Positions 37,809 to 46,592 of a DNA stretch of 64,000 nt are shown one piece after another. The position numbers and the translations under genes are program-made. The notes beneath the pieces are model-generated. The model searched no databases, had not been told where the DNA came from, and saw only the letters and a program-made list of their open reading frames with translations. The stretch spans positions 62,001 to 126,000 of the forward strand of contig JBJXGZ010000005.1 of NCBI GenBank assembly GCA_046160625.1, written 5' to 3'. Origin of the DNA: M3007 sp046160625 (GTDB taxonomy: Bacteria; Bacteroidota; Bacteroidia; Chitinophagales; Saprospiraceae). Numbering within the stretch: the stretch's first letter is position 1; each line of letters starts with the position of its first letter.

Positions 37809-40800
37809 ATGAAAATCGCCGAATTCTCCGTCAAGAACTCCCAGTTCACCTTCATTATCTTTTGCTTTGTGATGGCCTTGGGATTGGGTTCCATGTTCAA
37901 TATGCCGCGCGCTGAAGATCCAAAATTCGCGCCACCGGGCTACAACGTCGTAGTCGTGTACCCCGGCGCGGGGCCTGCGGAAATCGAGGACAAAATCACC
38001 GACAAACTCGAATCCCGGCTCGGGGCACTGGAAAATATTGACCGGATGCGCTCACTCTCGTTCAATGGCATCTCTGTGTTGACCATAGAATTCAAACACG
38101 GCGAAGACACCGACAAGAAATACGAGGAAGTGGTACGGGAAGTCAATGCCGCTCGCGCGGAATTGCCGCAGGACATTTACCGCCTTCAAATTCAGAAATT
38201 TTCATCCTCGGACGTATCCATTTTGCAGGGCGCCATTGTGTCGGAAAACGCCTCCTGGGCTGATTTGCGCTACGAAGCAGAACGATTGGAAGAAGAACTT
38301 GAAAAAATCCCCGGAATTAAAGCTGTCGACACCTGGGGGTTCCCGAAACGCGAGGTGCGAATCGCCCTCAATTTACCAAAAATGGCCGCCGAAAACGTAC
38401 CGGCGAGCCGGGTATTGGGCGCCTTGCAAAGCGAAAATATCAGTATCCCCGGTGGCTCGGTCAGCGTCGGAGATCGGACTTTCAACGTAGAGACAAGCGG
38501 CGATTATAAAAGTATCGAAGAGGTGCGCAACACTTTGATCAATGGACAAAATGGTCGTGTGCTGTACCTCCGCGACCTCGCCGAGGTGGACTGGGCATAC
38601 GAAGAAAACCGCCACCTTGCCCGTGTAAACGGTACCCGTTGCGTATGGGTGACGGCTCGTATGAAAGACGAGCAGAATATCTTTGACGTGGGTAAATCCG
38701 TGAACGACAAGGTGGCAGCCTGGCGCACTGACCTGCCCAAAAGCATGGATTATGCAAAGGTTTTTGACCAAAACGACTCCGTGAGCAAACGACTCACGCG
38801 CTTTGCCAAGGATTTCGGCATCGCCATTTTGCTCGTGCTGCTCACACTCCTGCCCTTGGGTTGGCGCGCCGCGATGGTAGTAATGGTTTCTATACCACTT
38901 AGTATTGCCATTGGACTTTTCGCGCTCGACCAGTTGGGCTATTCATTGAACCAGCTCAGCATCGTGGGCCTCATCATTGCGCTCGGGATTCTTGTGGACG
39001 ACTCCATTGTGGTGGTCGAAAACATTGAACGATGGCTGCGAGAAGGCCATTCCCGAAAAGACGCAGCCATACTTGCCACCAAGCAGATCGGGCTTGCGGT
39101 GCTGGGTTGTACGGCTACACTGGTGTTGGCCTTCTTGCCGCTTGTGTTCCTGCCCGAAGCTTCCGGTGATTTCATCCGATCCTTGCCTTTGGCGGTTGTG
39201 CTGTGCGTGTTGGCCTCCCTGTTTGTTTCGCTCACCATTGTACCGTTTTTGAGTAGCCGGGTGCTTTCCGAACACCACGACCCTCGCGGCAATATTTTCC
39301 TTCGGGGCTTGAAATGGCTCATCTCCGGCACTTACGCCCGGCTGCTTCACAAGGCCCTCGATTGGCCCAAAACGACCATGCTCGTTGCTGCCGTTATTTT
39401 CATTGGTGCGCTGGGTTTGGCGGGCAAAGCAGGTTTCGCCGTTTTCCCAGCGAGCGAGCGCCCGATGTTTTATATAGACATAGAAGCGGCTGCCGGAACG
39501 AACCTTGAACAGACCAACCGCATTACACAAATGGTTGATTCTGTGCTGCATGAGTACGTTGCGCCAGAGTTTCGCGCCCAGCATTTGCTGCCGGATTCGC
39601 TCGAACCTGTTTCAAAATACAAAGGCGGAAAAGCCCAAATCACCTGGTATGCCACCAACGTTGGTCGGGGCAATCCGCGCATTTATTACAATGTCATACG
39701 GGAAGTTGAGGCATTCGACTACGGACAAATTTTTGTGCAATTGCAGGAAAAAACACCACCGCCCGTAAAAATTGCGCTGATAGATGAATTGCGGGAAAAA
39801 TTCAAAAACGTGCCGGGAGCGGTTATCAACGTAAAGGATTTTGAACAAGGCCCGCCCATCGAGGCCCCCATTGCGATTAGGGTTTTTGGCGAAAATCTCG
39901 ACACTTTGCGTGGTATCGCCCTCCGTGTCGAAAACCTCCTTGCCGAAACCGAGGGAACGATTTACATAGACAATCCCATCGCCACGGTCAAGACCGATTT
40001 GCAGATAAAGATCAACAAAGACAAGGCTGCTACGATGGGTATTCCCGTAGCCGATATTGACCGCATGGTGCGGCTCGCTATTGCGGGACTCAACTTCGGA
40101 GTGTTTACTTCGGAGGGAGATGGCGAAGAGTACAACCTCATGGTGACGGTGCCCAAAAGCGGCGCAAACACCACGCTCGACGCACTTAAAAACCTGTACA
40201 TCAACAACATACCCGGCACCGCCATTCCACTGAGCCAGGTGGCCGAAGTGGTGTTCAAACCCTCGCCGAACTATATACAACACTACAACAAGGAGCGATT
40301 TACCGGAATCACCGCTTTTGTGAAAAGCGGTTTCCTGGCCGCAGAACTCAACCGTGATTTGGGCAAAAAAATGGCTGAAATGAAAATGCCCGAAGGCTAT
40401 TCGTACCGAATGGCTGGCGAAGTGGAAAGCGCGGAACGTTCCTTCAGCGGTCTTGGTCCCATCATTCTGCTGACGATTTTCGGGCTTTTGGCGGTGCTTA
40501 TTCTGGAGTTTAAAACTTTCAAAAGCACTATAATCGTACTCTCGGTTATTCCACTTGGAATTATCGGAGCCATCCTGATTTTGCTTGCCACCGGCTATCC
40601 TTTTTCGTTCACCGTGGTGGTGGGCTTGATTGCATTGATGGGCATAGAGGTCAAAAACTCCATTTTGCTGGTGGATTTCACAAACCAGCTGCGGGCTGAG
40701 GGAAAACCGCTCGACCTGGCGATTCAAGAAGCGGGCGAGATTCGTTTTGTGCCGATTTTGCTCACTTCGCTTACGGCTATTGGCGGTTTGCTGCCGATTG

Positions 40801-40928
40801 CAGTGGAAGAGAACCCCTTGTACTCGCCGCTGGCTTATGTGCTGATTGGGGGTTTGATTTCGAGTACGTTACTGTCGAGGATTGTGACGCCGGTATTGTA
40901 TAAGTTGTTGGCGCCGAGGGTGGGGTGA
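37809..40928 (+). CDS. RND-family inner membrane efflux pump
   Basis: 1039 residues, full length for an AcrB/MexF-type proton-driven pump. The N-terminus has the first helix (FIIFCFVMALGLGSMFNM) and then the large porter domain (PGYNVVVVYPGAGPAEIEDKITDKLESRL). Helices 2-6 include GIAILLVLLTLLPLGWRAAMVVMVSIPLS and the charged helix 4 stretch LIIALGILVDDSIVVVENIERW, whose DD pair is the proton relay. The second half mirrors the first and ends RIVTPVLYKLLAPRVG. It belongs with the TolC and adaptor genes upstream. The last about 75 nt (40853-40928) recur twice downstream, at 41535-41590 and 44272-44353. Confidence 0.96.
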   Translation: MKIAEFSVKNSQFTFIIFCFVMALGLGSMFNMPRAEDPKFAPPGYNVVVVYPGAGPAEIEDKITDKLESRLGALENIDRMRSLSFNGISVLTIEFKHGEDTDKKYEEVVREVNAARAELPQDIYRLQIQKFSSSDVSILQGAIVSENASWADLRYEAERLEEELEKIPGIKAVDTWGFPKREVRIALNLPKMAAENVPASRVLGALQSENISIPGGSVSVGDRTFNVETSGDYKSIEEVRNTLINGQNGRVLYLRDLAEVDWAYEENRHLARVNGTRCVWVTARMKDEQNIFDVGKSVNDKVAAWRTDLPKSMDYAKVFDQNDSVSKRLTRFAKDFGIAILLVLLTLLPLGWRAAMVVMVSIPLSIAIGLFALDQLGYSLNQLSIVGLIIALGILVDDSIVVVENIERWLREGHSRKDAAILATKQIGLAVLGCTATLVLAFLPLVFLPEASGDFIRSLPLAVVLCVLASLFVSLTIVPFLSSRVLSEHHDPRGNIFLRGLKWLISGTYARLLHKALDWPKTTMLVAAVIFIGALGLAGKAGFAVFPASERPMFYIDIEAAAGTNLEQTNRITQMVDSVLHEYVAPEFRAQHLLPDSLEPVSKYKGGKAQITWYATNVGRGNPRIYYNVIREVEAFDYGQIFVQLQEKTPPPVKIALIDELREKFKNVPGAVINVKDFEQGPPIEAPIAIRVFGENLDTLRGIALRVENLLAETEGTIYIDNPIATVKTDLQIKINKDKAATMGIPVADIDRMVRLAIAGLNFGVFTSEGDGEEYNLMVTVPKSGANTTLDALKNLYINNIPGTAIPLSQVAEVVFKPSPNYIQHYNKERFTGITAFVKSGFLAAELNRDLGKKMAEMKMPEGYSYRMAGEVESAERSFSGLGPIILLTIFGLLAVLILEFKTFKSTIIVLSVIPLGIIGAILILLATGYPFSFTVVVGLIALMGIEVKNSILLVDFTNQLRAEGKPLDLAIQEAGEIRFVPILLTSLTAIGGLLPIAVEENPLYSPLAYVLIGGLISSTLLSRIVTPVLYKLLAPRVG

Positions 40929-40939
40929 GGAGTTTTTCT

Positions 40940-40947
40940 TACTTTTG
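40940..40947 (+). promoter_or_regulatory. candidate -7 element for the DUF433 gene
   Basis: TACTTTTG, a TAnnTTTG match 17 nt before the ATG. No good -33 element is seen; the upstream DNA is the 3' end of the pump gene. Confidence 0.35.
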
Positions 40948-40964
40948 TTGCAAATTTTAATATC

Positions 40965-41201
40965 ATGGACGCCAATCTCCTTCAGCGAATCACGACCAAC
41001 CCTGCCCAATGTGGTGGAAAACCATGCATTCGTGGGATGCGCATCCGTGTCACCGATGTGCTGGATTTGTTGGCCAATGGTCTTACGCCAGAGGCTATTG
41101 TAACGGAAGAACTCCCTGACCTCAGCTTGGATGATGTGCGGGCTTGCTTGGCCTATGCGTCCTTGAAACTTAACCATCCTGTACTCGCTGCTGCCGCCTG
41201 A
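40965..41201 (+). CDS. DUF433 antitoxin
   Basis: 78 residues. The sequence RITTNPAQCGGKPCIRGMRIRVTDVLDLLANGLTPEAIVTEELPDLSLDDVRACLAYA is a textbook DUF433 domain, a small helix-turn-helix protein. DUF433 proteins are antitoxins of PIN-like toxins and probably repress their own promoter. The stop codon shares one base with the start of the next gene, so translation is coupled. Confidence 0.92.
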   Translation: MDANLLQRITTNPAQCGGKPCIRGMRIRVTDVLDLLANGLTPEAIVTEELPDLSLDDVRACLAYASLKLNHPVLAAAA

Positions 41202-41530
41202 TGCTGCTCATTGATGCTCAATTATCGCCCAACCTGGCAATCTGGGTAAAAGACCGTTTTGGGATTGACTGCTTTTCGGTCAAGTACATCGGCTACCGTG
41301 ATGCAGATGACGTTGACATTTTCTTCAAAGCCCGCGAATTGGATGCCACTATGCTGACCAAAGACGAAGATTTTGTCAAATTGCTCCACCAACATGGTAG
41401 CCCACCTCGTGTGATTTGGCTTACATGCGGCAATACTTCCAATGCACGTATGCGTGAAATTTTGGAAACCTACCTTGAGACGGCATTGGAAATGCTGGAA
41501 ACGAATGATTTGGTGGAAATAAGTGGGTAG
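41201..41530 (+). CDS. DUF5615 PIN-like toxin
   Basis: 109 residues. LLIDAQLSPNLAIWV carries the first Asp of the PIN-like (Mut7-C/DUF5615) fold, and ELDATMLTKDEDFVKLL the Asp/Glu cluster. With the DUF433 gene it forms a type II toxin-antitoxin pair; the toxin should be an Mg2+-dependent ribonuclease. It begins at the last base of the antitoxin gene. Just after its stop lies a copy of the 3' end of the RND pump gene, so the pair is bracketed by direct repeats. Confidence 0.92.
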   Translation: MLLIDAQLSPNLAIWVKDRFGIDCFSVKYIGYRDADDVDIFFKARELDATMLTKDEDFVKLLHQHGSPPRVIWLTCGNTSNARMREILETYLETALEMLETNDLVEISG

Positions 41531-41534
41531 CGGT

Positions 41535-41590
41535 TGCCGAGGATTGTGACGCCAGTGTTGTATAAGTTGTTGGCGCCGAGGGTTGAGGGA
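41535..41590 (+). repeat. copy 2 of the RND pump 3' end
   Basis: From about 41535 the text follows 40875-40924 (GAGGATTGTGACGCC, then TTGTATAAGTTGTTGGCGCC) with only a few differences. It starts right after the stop codon of the DUF5615 gene and has no start codon or frame of its own. Confidence 0.88.
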
Positions 41591-41629
41591 TTGTCGGCGT
41601 GACTTTGAGTCAGGCCGACAATTAGCAGA

Positions 41630-44239
41630 TTACTGCTTGACGAATTTCGCAGTGTACACACCAGTGTCTGTCCTCATCCGAAGGAAATACACCCCGGCGG
41701 GGAGCTCAGCAGCTGACCAGACAATCCTTTCCTGCCCCTGGAAAACCCTGTCCTTTGCCAACTCGGCTATTTGCCTGCCCTGCAAGTCAATTATGGCGAG
41801 ATTGCCGGACCGGGCTTTTTCCGAAAAGATTTCGACGGCCACCTTGTCGCCGGATGGGTTGGGTGAGACCTTCATTTCAAATACCGGGCTTCCCGCCAGG
41901 ATAGTCGTGTTTACGAGGGTCACTGCGATAAGGTCACCAAGGGGATTAATACCATCGGCATATTCAAAGTGCCGCAAAACGGTGTATGTCCCGCTCCCGC
42001 CTCCATTGGGGTCGTATTCAAATAGAACGCCGCCCTCGCTGCTTCCACCGGCAGTAGCCATCCCGTAAAATTTGCCGTCTGACTCTATCAGGCTGCCGTG
42101 AGGATTGCTGCCATTAGCGTATTCAAAATGATGCTTTACTGAGAAGGTTCCGCTCCCGCTTCCATTGGGGTCGTATTCAAATAAAACGCCGCCATCGCCG
42201 CTTCCGCCGATACCAGTCATCCCGTAAAATTTGCCGTCTGACTCTATCAGGCTGCCAGAAGAGAAACTGCCATCAACGGGTTTATTAAAATAATGCTTGA
42301 CCGAGTAGGTTCCGCTCCCGCCTGAGGCGGGGTCGTATTCAAATAAAACGCCGTCGTTGAAGATTACGCCACCATAAGTCATCCCGTAAAATTTGCCGCC
42401 AGACTCTATCAGGCTGCCCTGTGGACCGCCGCCATTGAAGCTGTTAAAATGATACTTGATTGTGTAGATCCCTGCTCCGGCGGGGTCGTATTCAAATATC
42501 ACGCCTAAGTCGTTGTTACCGCCGGAAAAAGTCAACCCGTAAAATTTACCTCCCGACTCAATCAGGCTGCCATAAGGGGTGCGGCCATGTGTGTAGAAAA
42601 AATGATGCTTGACTGTGTAGGTTCCCACTCCGGCAGGGTCATATTCAAATAGTACACCGCTGTCGTGAATTCCGCCGTAAGGAGTCATCCCGTAAAATTT
42701 GCCGCCATACTCCATCAGTTTGCTGCGGGGGTTTCTACCATTCGTGCCATCAAAATGATGCTCAACAGTGTAGATTCCCACCCCTGCGGGGTCGTATGCA
42801 AAAAGGACACCTAAGTCGCTGCTTCCGCCCTCAGAAGTCATTCCGTAAAATTTGCCGCTCGACGCTATCAGACTGCCGGCTGGGTTGCCGCCATTGATGA
42901 AATCAAAATGATGCTTGACAGCGTAGGTACCCGCCCCGGCGGGGTCGTATGCAAAAAGGACGCCGCCGCCTTTGCTTCCGCCGAAGGAAGCCATTCCGTA
43001 CAATATGCCGCCAGACACTGTCAGGCTACCGTAAGGGCTTCTGCCTTCTATGTTGTCAAAAAGATGCTTGACTGTGTAGGTTCCGCTCCCGCCTGCGGCT
43101 GGGTCGTATTCAAATATAACGCCGTCGCCGCCGATTCCCCCGGCGTTAGTCATCCCGTAAAATTTGCCATCCGATTCTATCAGGCTGCCGCGAGGCACTG
43201 CGCCACTGGTGTAGTCAAAGTGATGCTTGACCATGTAAGTTCCGTTTCCACCTGTGGCGGGAGCGTATTCAAATAGGACACCCGCGTTGCTTCCGCCTTC
43301 AGAAGTCATACCATAAAATTTGCCGTTAGAAACTATCAGGCTGCCATAAGGGTAGTAGCCTCCATTGCTGTCAAAAAAATGCTTGACCGTATAGATTCCC
43401 GCTCCGGCGGGGTCATATTCAAATAGTACCCCCCCGTTGGAGACTCCGCCCCTGAGCGTCATACCGTAAAATTTGCCGTTAGAAACTACCAGGCTGCCAT
43501 TAGGGTAGTAGCCTCCATTGCTGTCAAAAAAATGCTTGACTGTATAGATTCCCGCTCCGGCGGGGTCATATTCAAATAGTACCCCCAGGCCGTCGCTTCC
43601 GCCTTGAGAAGTCATCCCGTAAAATTTACCGCCCCACTCAATCAAGCTGCCGTATGGATAGCCGCCATTTGTGTTGTCAAAATTATGCTTGACAGTATAG
43701 ATTCCCAATCCACCTCCAGCGAGCTCGTATTCAAATATCACTCCGTGGCCGTGGCTCCCGCCCGTGAGCGTCATACCGTAAAATTTGCCGCCCGACGCTA
43801 TCAGGCTACCATTAGGCTGGCCGCCATTTGTGTTGTCAAAATTATGCTTGACCGTGTAGGCTCCACTCCCGCCTGCGGCGTGATCGTATTCAAATAGTAC
43901 CCCGTAGCCATTGCTTCCGCCTAAAGGAGTCATCCCGTAAAATTTGCCGCCCCACTCCAATAAATCAGCCTGAGGATTGACCCCTTGAGTTTCGAATACA
44001 AAATTGGCAAAGCCACTGCCGTCCGTATTCAGTTTGATAATGGAACCATAACCGGCGGCTCCAAAATTAGTCAACCCCCACAATTCGGTCTGGGCAACTA
44101 TACGAGCAGAGATCAGCAAGAATAGAAAGGCCAGCGCGAATGGAAGATAGCGGGTAAAGAGGAGCGGATAGAGAAGGGCTGCTTTTTTCAAGACAAAATT
44201 ATTGGTGAAAATGAAAAATGGGTGGGTGGCTGTCGGCAT
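41630..44239 (-). CDS. GloVer tandem-repeat secreted protein with T9SS type A sorting domain
   Basis: 869 residues from ATG 44239; a TTG at 44191 (KKAALLYPLL) is an alternative start and gives a more normal signal peptide ending ISARIVAQ. The mature part is 13 near-identical repeats of about 50-60 residues plus a degenerate first one. Each has GGKFYGMTxxGG, then GVLFEYDPAG.G.YTVKHHF, then NG..P.GSLI, the TIGR03803 (choice-of-anchor tandem repeat GloVer) pattern, likely a beta-propeller or solenoid. A T9SS type A sorting domain ends it (EMKVSPNPSGDKVAV to TAKFVKQ). The gene is flanked on both sides by copies of the RND 3' end. Role unknown. Confidence 0.88.
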   Translation of the reverse strand: MPTATHPFFIFTNNFVLKKAALLYPLLFTRYLPFALAFLFLLISARIVAQTELWGLTNFGAAGYGSIIKLNTDGSGFANFVFETQGVNPQADLLEWGGKFYGMTPLGGSNGYGVLFEYDHAAGGSGAYTVKHNFDNTNGGQPNGSLIASGGKFYGMTLTGGSHGHGVIFEYELAGGGLGIYTVKHNFDNTNGGYPYGSLIEWGGKFYGMTSQGGSDGLGVLFEYDPAGAGIYTVKHFFDSNGGYYPNGSLVVSNGKFYGMTLRGGVSNGGVLFEYDPAGAGIYTVKHFFDSNGGYYPYGSLIVSNGKFYGMTSEGGSNAGVLFEYAPATGGNGTYMVKHHFDYTSGAVPRGSLIESDGKFYGMTNAGGIGGDGVIFEYDPAAGGSGTYTVKHLFDNIEGRSPYGSLTVSGGILYGMASFGGSKGGGVLFAYDPAGAGTYAVKHHFDFINGGNPAGSLIASSGKFYGMTSEGGSSDLGVLFAYDPAGVGIYTVEHHFDGTNGRNPRSKLMEYGGKFYGMTPYGGIHDSGVLFEYDPAGVGTYTVKHHFFYTHGRTPYGSLIESGGKFYGLTFSGGNNDLGVIFEYDPAGAGIYTIKYHFNSFNGGGPQGSLIESGGKFYGMTYGGVIFNDGVLFEYDPASGGSGTYSVKHYFNKPVDGSFSSGSLIESDGKFYGMTGIGGSGDGGVLFEYDPNGSGSGTFSVKHHFEYANGSNPHGSLIESDGKFYGMATAGGSSEGGVLFEYDPNGGGSGTYTVLRHFEYADGINPLGDLIAVTLVNTTILAGSPVFEMKVSPNPSGDKVAVEIFSEKARSGNLAIIDLQGRQIAELAKDRVFQGQERIVWSAAELPAGVYFLRMRTDTGVYTAKFVKQ

Positions 44240-44271
44240 AACTCAAAGTTACGCTGCCAATTGGGAAACGT

Positions 44272-44353
44272 TTTGATTTCGAGCACGCTGTTGTCGCGAA
44301 TGGTCACGTCGGTGTTGTATAAGTTGTTGGAGCCGAGGGTGGTGTGAGGAGTT
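44272..44353 (+). repeat. copy 3 of the RND pump 3' end
   Basis: The stretch runs parallel to 40853-40934 over about 82 nt, from TTTGATTTCGAG to GTGAGGAGTT, with about 12 differences. It lies just upstream (in minus-strand terms) of the GloVer gene. Copies 1, 2 and 3 all run in the plus direction. Confidence 0.88.
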
Positions 44354-44375
44354 GCGTCAAGAGTATCAGGTTCCT

Positions 44376-44960
44376 TTACCAAAGCCGCTCTAAATGTTCT
44401 CCCCCTTGCTTACAAACTTTAAGAATACCGTATTCCGGAGCGTAGTAAAGCGTGTCTTTGGACAAGTGCTCGATATGTCGGATCACATGATAGCATTGCT
44501 TCCCGGAGACCAGAAATGAATCGAGACAAATCAGGTCTGAGAAATTTCCGCTAAGGGGAGCTCTGCAAGGAAAGTGGCCAGCGCTGTCAATGAGCAGATT
44601 GGCCGAGGTGTAATTCCCAATATCAATAATAGAATCACGGTCGCCGGACAATCTGATATTAAACCCAAGATTTGGGCTGGCTCCAATCAAATGAACCTCG
44701 CGGAATTCAGTATTGTACAAGTGGCAACCGCCATATCCCGGGCTACCGAAGCCGCTCGAACTCAGCTGGTCTGCTGCCACCTCCATCGGAATGCTGTCAA
44801 GGCCGTTTTTTAAAAATACAATGATTTCACCCTCGGTATAAGGGATATAGGAGCGCAGGGTTTCCGTACTGAGAAAGGGAATGTCCGTGTCGCAACAGCT
44901 GTCGCATCCGCTGATTAGGCCGACTGATAAAAGCAGCAATAAAATGCAAATTGGTTTCAT
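44376..44960 (-). CDS. Hypothetical lipoprotein
   Basis: 194 residues. The signal peptide has a lipobox (GLISGC), followed by a cysteine cluster DSCCDTD. The rest is beta-rich with further cysteines (YGGCHLY, FPCRAPL, LICLDSF, QCYHVIRH) that may form disulphides; the C-terminus SKDTLYYAPEYGILKVCKQGGEHLERLW resembles the end of many small Bacteroidota lipoproteins. No family can be named. It lies between the GloVer gene and rfbC and is not clearly part of an operon. Confidence 0.75.
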   Translation of the reverse strand: MKPICILLLLLSVGLISGCDSCCDTDIPFLSTETLRSYIPYTEGEIIVFLKNGLDSIPMEVAADQLSSSGFGSPGYGGCHLYNTEFREVHLIGASPNLGFNIRLSGDRDSIIDIGNYTSANLLIDSAGHFPCRAPLSGNFSDLICLDSFLVSGKQCYHVIRHIEHLSKDTLYYAPEYGILKVCKQGGEHLERLW

Positions 44961-45024
44961 AAGGAAGATTTTACGAAAGGTAATAGTTTAATATATTGGT
45001 CTGACAGCCAACGGATATTCAGCA

Positions 45025-45567
45025 TTACCGCCGTCTCCCTACAAATCCCGGCAACGCCAAATCCTTCTCCGAAACCAAAACCTCCCCCAGATCAAATTCC
45101 CAATCAATCCCCAGCACCGGATCGTCAAAACGCACACCGCCCTCGTGCGCTTTGGAATAAAAATTGTCGCACTTATAGGCGAATTCTGCCGTGCCACTTA
45201 ACACCAAATAGCCGTGGGCAAAACCGCGCGGTACAAAAAGTTGGCGTTTGTTCTCTGCGCTTAGCCGGATGCTAAACCATTGGCCAAAAGTGGCCGAACC
45301 TTCTCGTAAATCTACTGCCACATCCAGCACCTCGCCTTCGGTGACGCGCACGAGTTTGGCCTGTGCCATTTCCCCTACTTGATAGTGTAATCCACGGAGA
45401 ACTCCGCGGGTCGAACGGGCTTGATTGTCTTGCACAAATGCCGCATGAACACCCGCTTCCGCCCAGACTTTCTGGTTGTAACTTTCAAAAAAATAGCCCC
45501 GCTCGTCACGGAAAACCGCTGGCTCAAATATGAGCAGGTCTGGAATGGGCGTAGTCGAAAAAGGCAT
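45025..45567 (-). CDS. rfbC: dTDP-4-dehydrorhamnose 3,5-epimerase
   Basis: 180 residues from ATG 45567; fifteen more codons upstream are in frame but read through a 7-bp tandem repeat. RfbC makes dTDP-4-keto-L-rhamnose, the third step to dTDP-L-rhamnose for surface polysaccharide. Seen: FEPAVFRDERGYFFESYNQ, VQDNQARSTRGVLRGLHYQ (catalytic His), KLVRVTEGEVLDVAVDLREGSATFGQW, FVPRGFAHGYLVLSGTAEFAYKCDNFY (Tyr of the active site) and VRFDDPVLGIDW. No rfbA, rfbB or rfbD lies nearby, so the pathway is split in this genome. Confidence 0.96.
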   Translation of the reverse strand: MPFSTTPIPDLLIFEPAVFRDERGYFFESYNQKVWAEAGVHAAFVQDNQARSTRGVLRGLHYQVGEMAQAKLVRVTEGEVLDVAVDLREGSATFGQWFSIRLSAENKRQLFVPRGFAHGYLVLSGTAEFAYKCDNFYSKAHEGGVRFDDPVLGIDWEFDLGEVLVSEKDLALPGFVGRRR

Positions 45568-45570
45568 TTT

Positions 45571-45600
45571 GATGTATGATGTATGATGTATGATGTATGA
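45571..45600. repeat. 7-bp tandem repeat (GATGTAT) before rfbC
   Basis: Four units plus two bases, GATGTAT repeated, beginning 3 nt upstream of the rfbC start on the minus strand. It is in the untranslated leader if ATG 45567 is right. Such arrays can slip and change spacing or reading frame. Confidence 0.8.
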
Positions 45601-45611
45601 ACGGGGTTTCA

Positions 45612-45703
45612 CTTGGAGGGACTGCCACTGCCAACTGCTCCCTCCTTCGCTAAAGCTACGGCGGGTGAAACTGCCAACTGCTACTGCTTCCTGCCACTGC
45701 CCT
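45612..45703. repeat. dispersed repeat supplying the 3' end of the barrel gene
   Basis: Contains CTCCCTCCTTCGCTAAAGCT followed by ACGGCGGGTGAAACTGC (45638-45673), a close copy of 16341-16380, and runs of ACTGCCACTGCC. CTA at 45681-45683 is the stop codon of the minus-strand barrel gene, the same triplet used by ppk1 in the other copy. Confidence 0.75.
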
Positions 45704-46511
45704 TCCTCCAGGAGATCATCGCAGAAGGTGTAAGCCCCAGGCTAGGGTGCCATTCAGAGGCAAGGTCAATGGCCAGGTTGTTTTTCAAACGAAATCCGGC
45801 GCCAAAGCCAATGCGCGCCAAATTGTTGCTGCGCATCCCGGCCCGGATTACCAGCGCTGATGTTGGCCGATATTCAAGTCCGGCTTTTACCATGGCTTTG
45901 AGTTCGAGGTCTTTTTCGGTTTCAAAGGTCATCAAAAGTATCTCTGAGGGCTTCCATGATCCGCCGATACGCAATAGGGTGGGCACAAGATCCTCCCCAA
46001 TTTTTTGCTGAAAAGGGTTTTGGATTTTTGCACCGATCCAAACGTCGGGCAAAACCCGGGCGAGCATACTCAGTCCGAAAGTCGCCATTGTAGCAGACCC
46101 GTATTCCTGTGCTGAGGCCCGCAACAGATCCGCTGAGCCCCCGAGATAAAAAGCCTCCGTCAAACGCCGACCATAGGCCAGACGGAACCGGTGTTCTGCG
46201 TAAATATCTACCGCCGAGTGCTCGATGCCCAGCCCAACGCCGCTATATTTTCCCATGCCTGCTACGGCCTGGACGTTGCCAGTTTGCCAGCCCGTCACAC
46301 CGTAGGGCAAAGCTGATCCTGCCCAAAAGCCGAGCCGCTCACCCAAGCCTAATTGGGCTTCATTGGCAAGTCCGGCCGAAAGACCGGGGATGGCAATGGT
46401 GGCTCCGCCCATGCCCATCGCCGCTGCATTTTCGAACGGACGCATAAATACCTGAGCGTGGAGTGCCGTGATCAGAAAAAACAAAAAAACAAAAAGGGTA
46501 AGGTGGCGCAT
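45681..46511 (-). CDS. Outer membrane beta-barrel protein (PorV/FadL-like)
   Basis: 276 residues from ATG 46511, which opens the signal peptide (RHLTLFVFLFFLITALHAQ); the frame continues upstream to 46607. The N-terminal FENAAAMGMGGATIAIPGLSAGLANEAQLG is the FadL/PorV-like plug region with the usual NPA-like site changed to NEAQLG. Alternating strands follow (VGLGIEHSAVDIYAEHRFRLAYGRRL, AFYLGGSADLLR, RIGFGAGFRLKNNLAIDLASEWHPSLGLTPSAMISW). It should be an outer membrane barrel of about twelve or fourteen strands. PorV and PorQ-type proteins shuttle T9SS cargo, but this one is shorter and its role is not clear. The last residues GSGRKQ are repeat-derived. Confidence 0.72.
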   Translation of the reverse strand: MRHLTLFVFLFFLITALHAQVFMRPFENAAAMGMGGATIAIPGLSAGLANEAQLGLGERLGFWAGSALPYGVTGWQTGNVQAVAGMGKYSGVGLGIEHSAVDIYAEHRFRLAYGRRLTEAFYLGGSADLLRASAQEYGSATMATFGLSMLARVLPDVWIGAKIQNPFQQKIGEDLVPTLLRIGGSWKPSEILLMTFETEKDLELKAMVKAGLEYRPTSALVIRAGMRSNNLARIGFGAGFRLKNNLAIDLASEWHPSLGLTPSAMISWRKGSGRKQ

Positions 46512-46592
46512 GGCATCAAAAATTGGTTGGGCAAAAGTAGAGCGCGCTTGCGATAGCCACGGCATACATTTGTGGGTCAAATCAGACAAGCC

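Noticed and set aside
39612..40727. 371-codon minus-strand frame opposite the RND pump
   Set aside because: Shadow of the GC-rich pump gene; no domain or start context.
40965..44353. Complete integrative element with integrase
   Set aside because: The direct repeats of the pump 3' end look like attachment sites, but no recombinase gene lies between them, so only the repeat pattern is reported.
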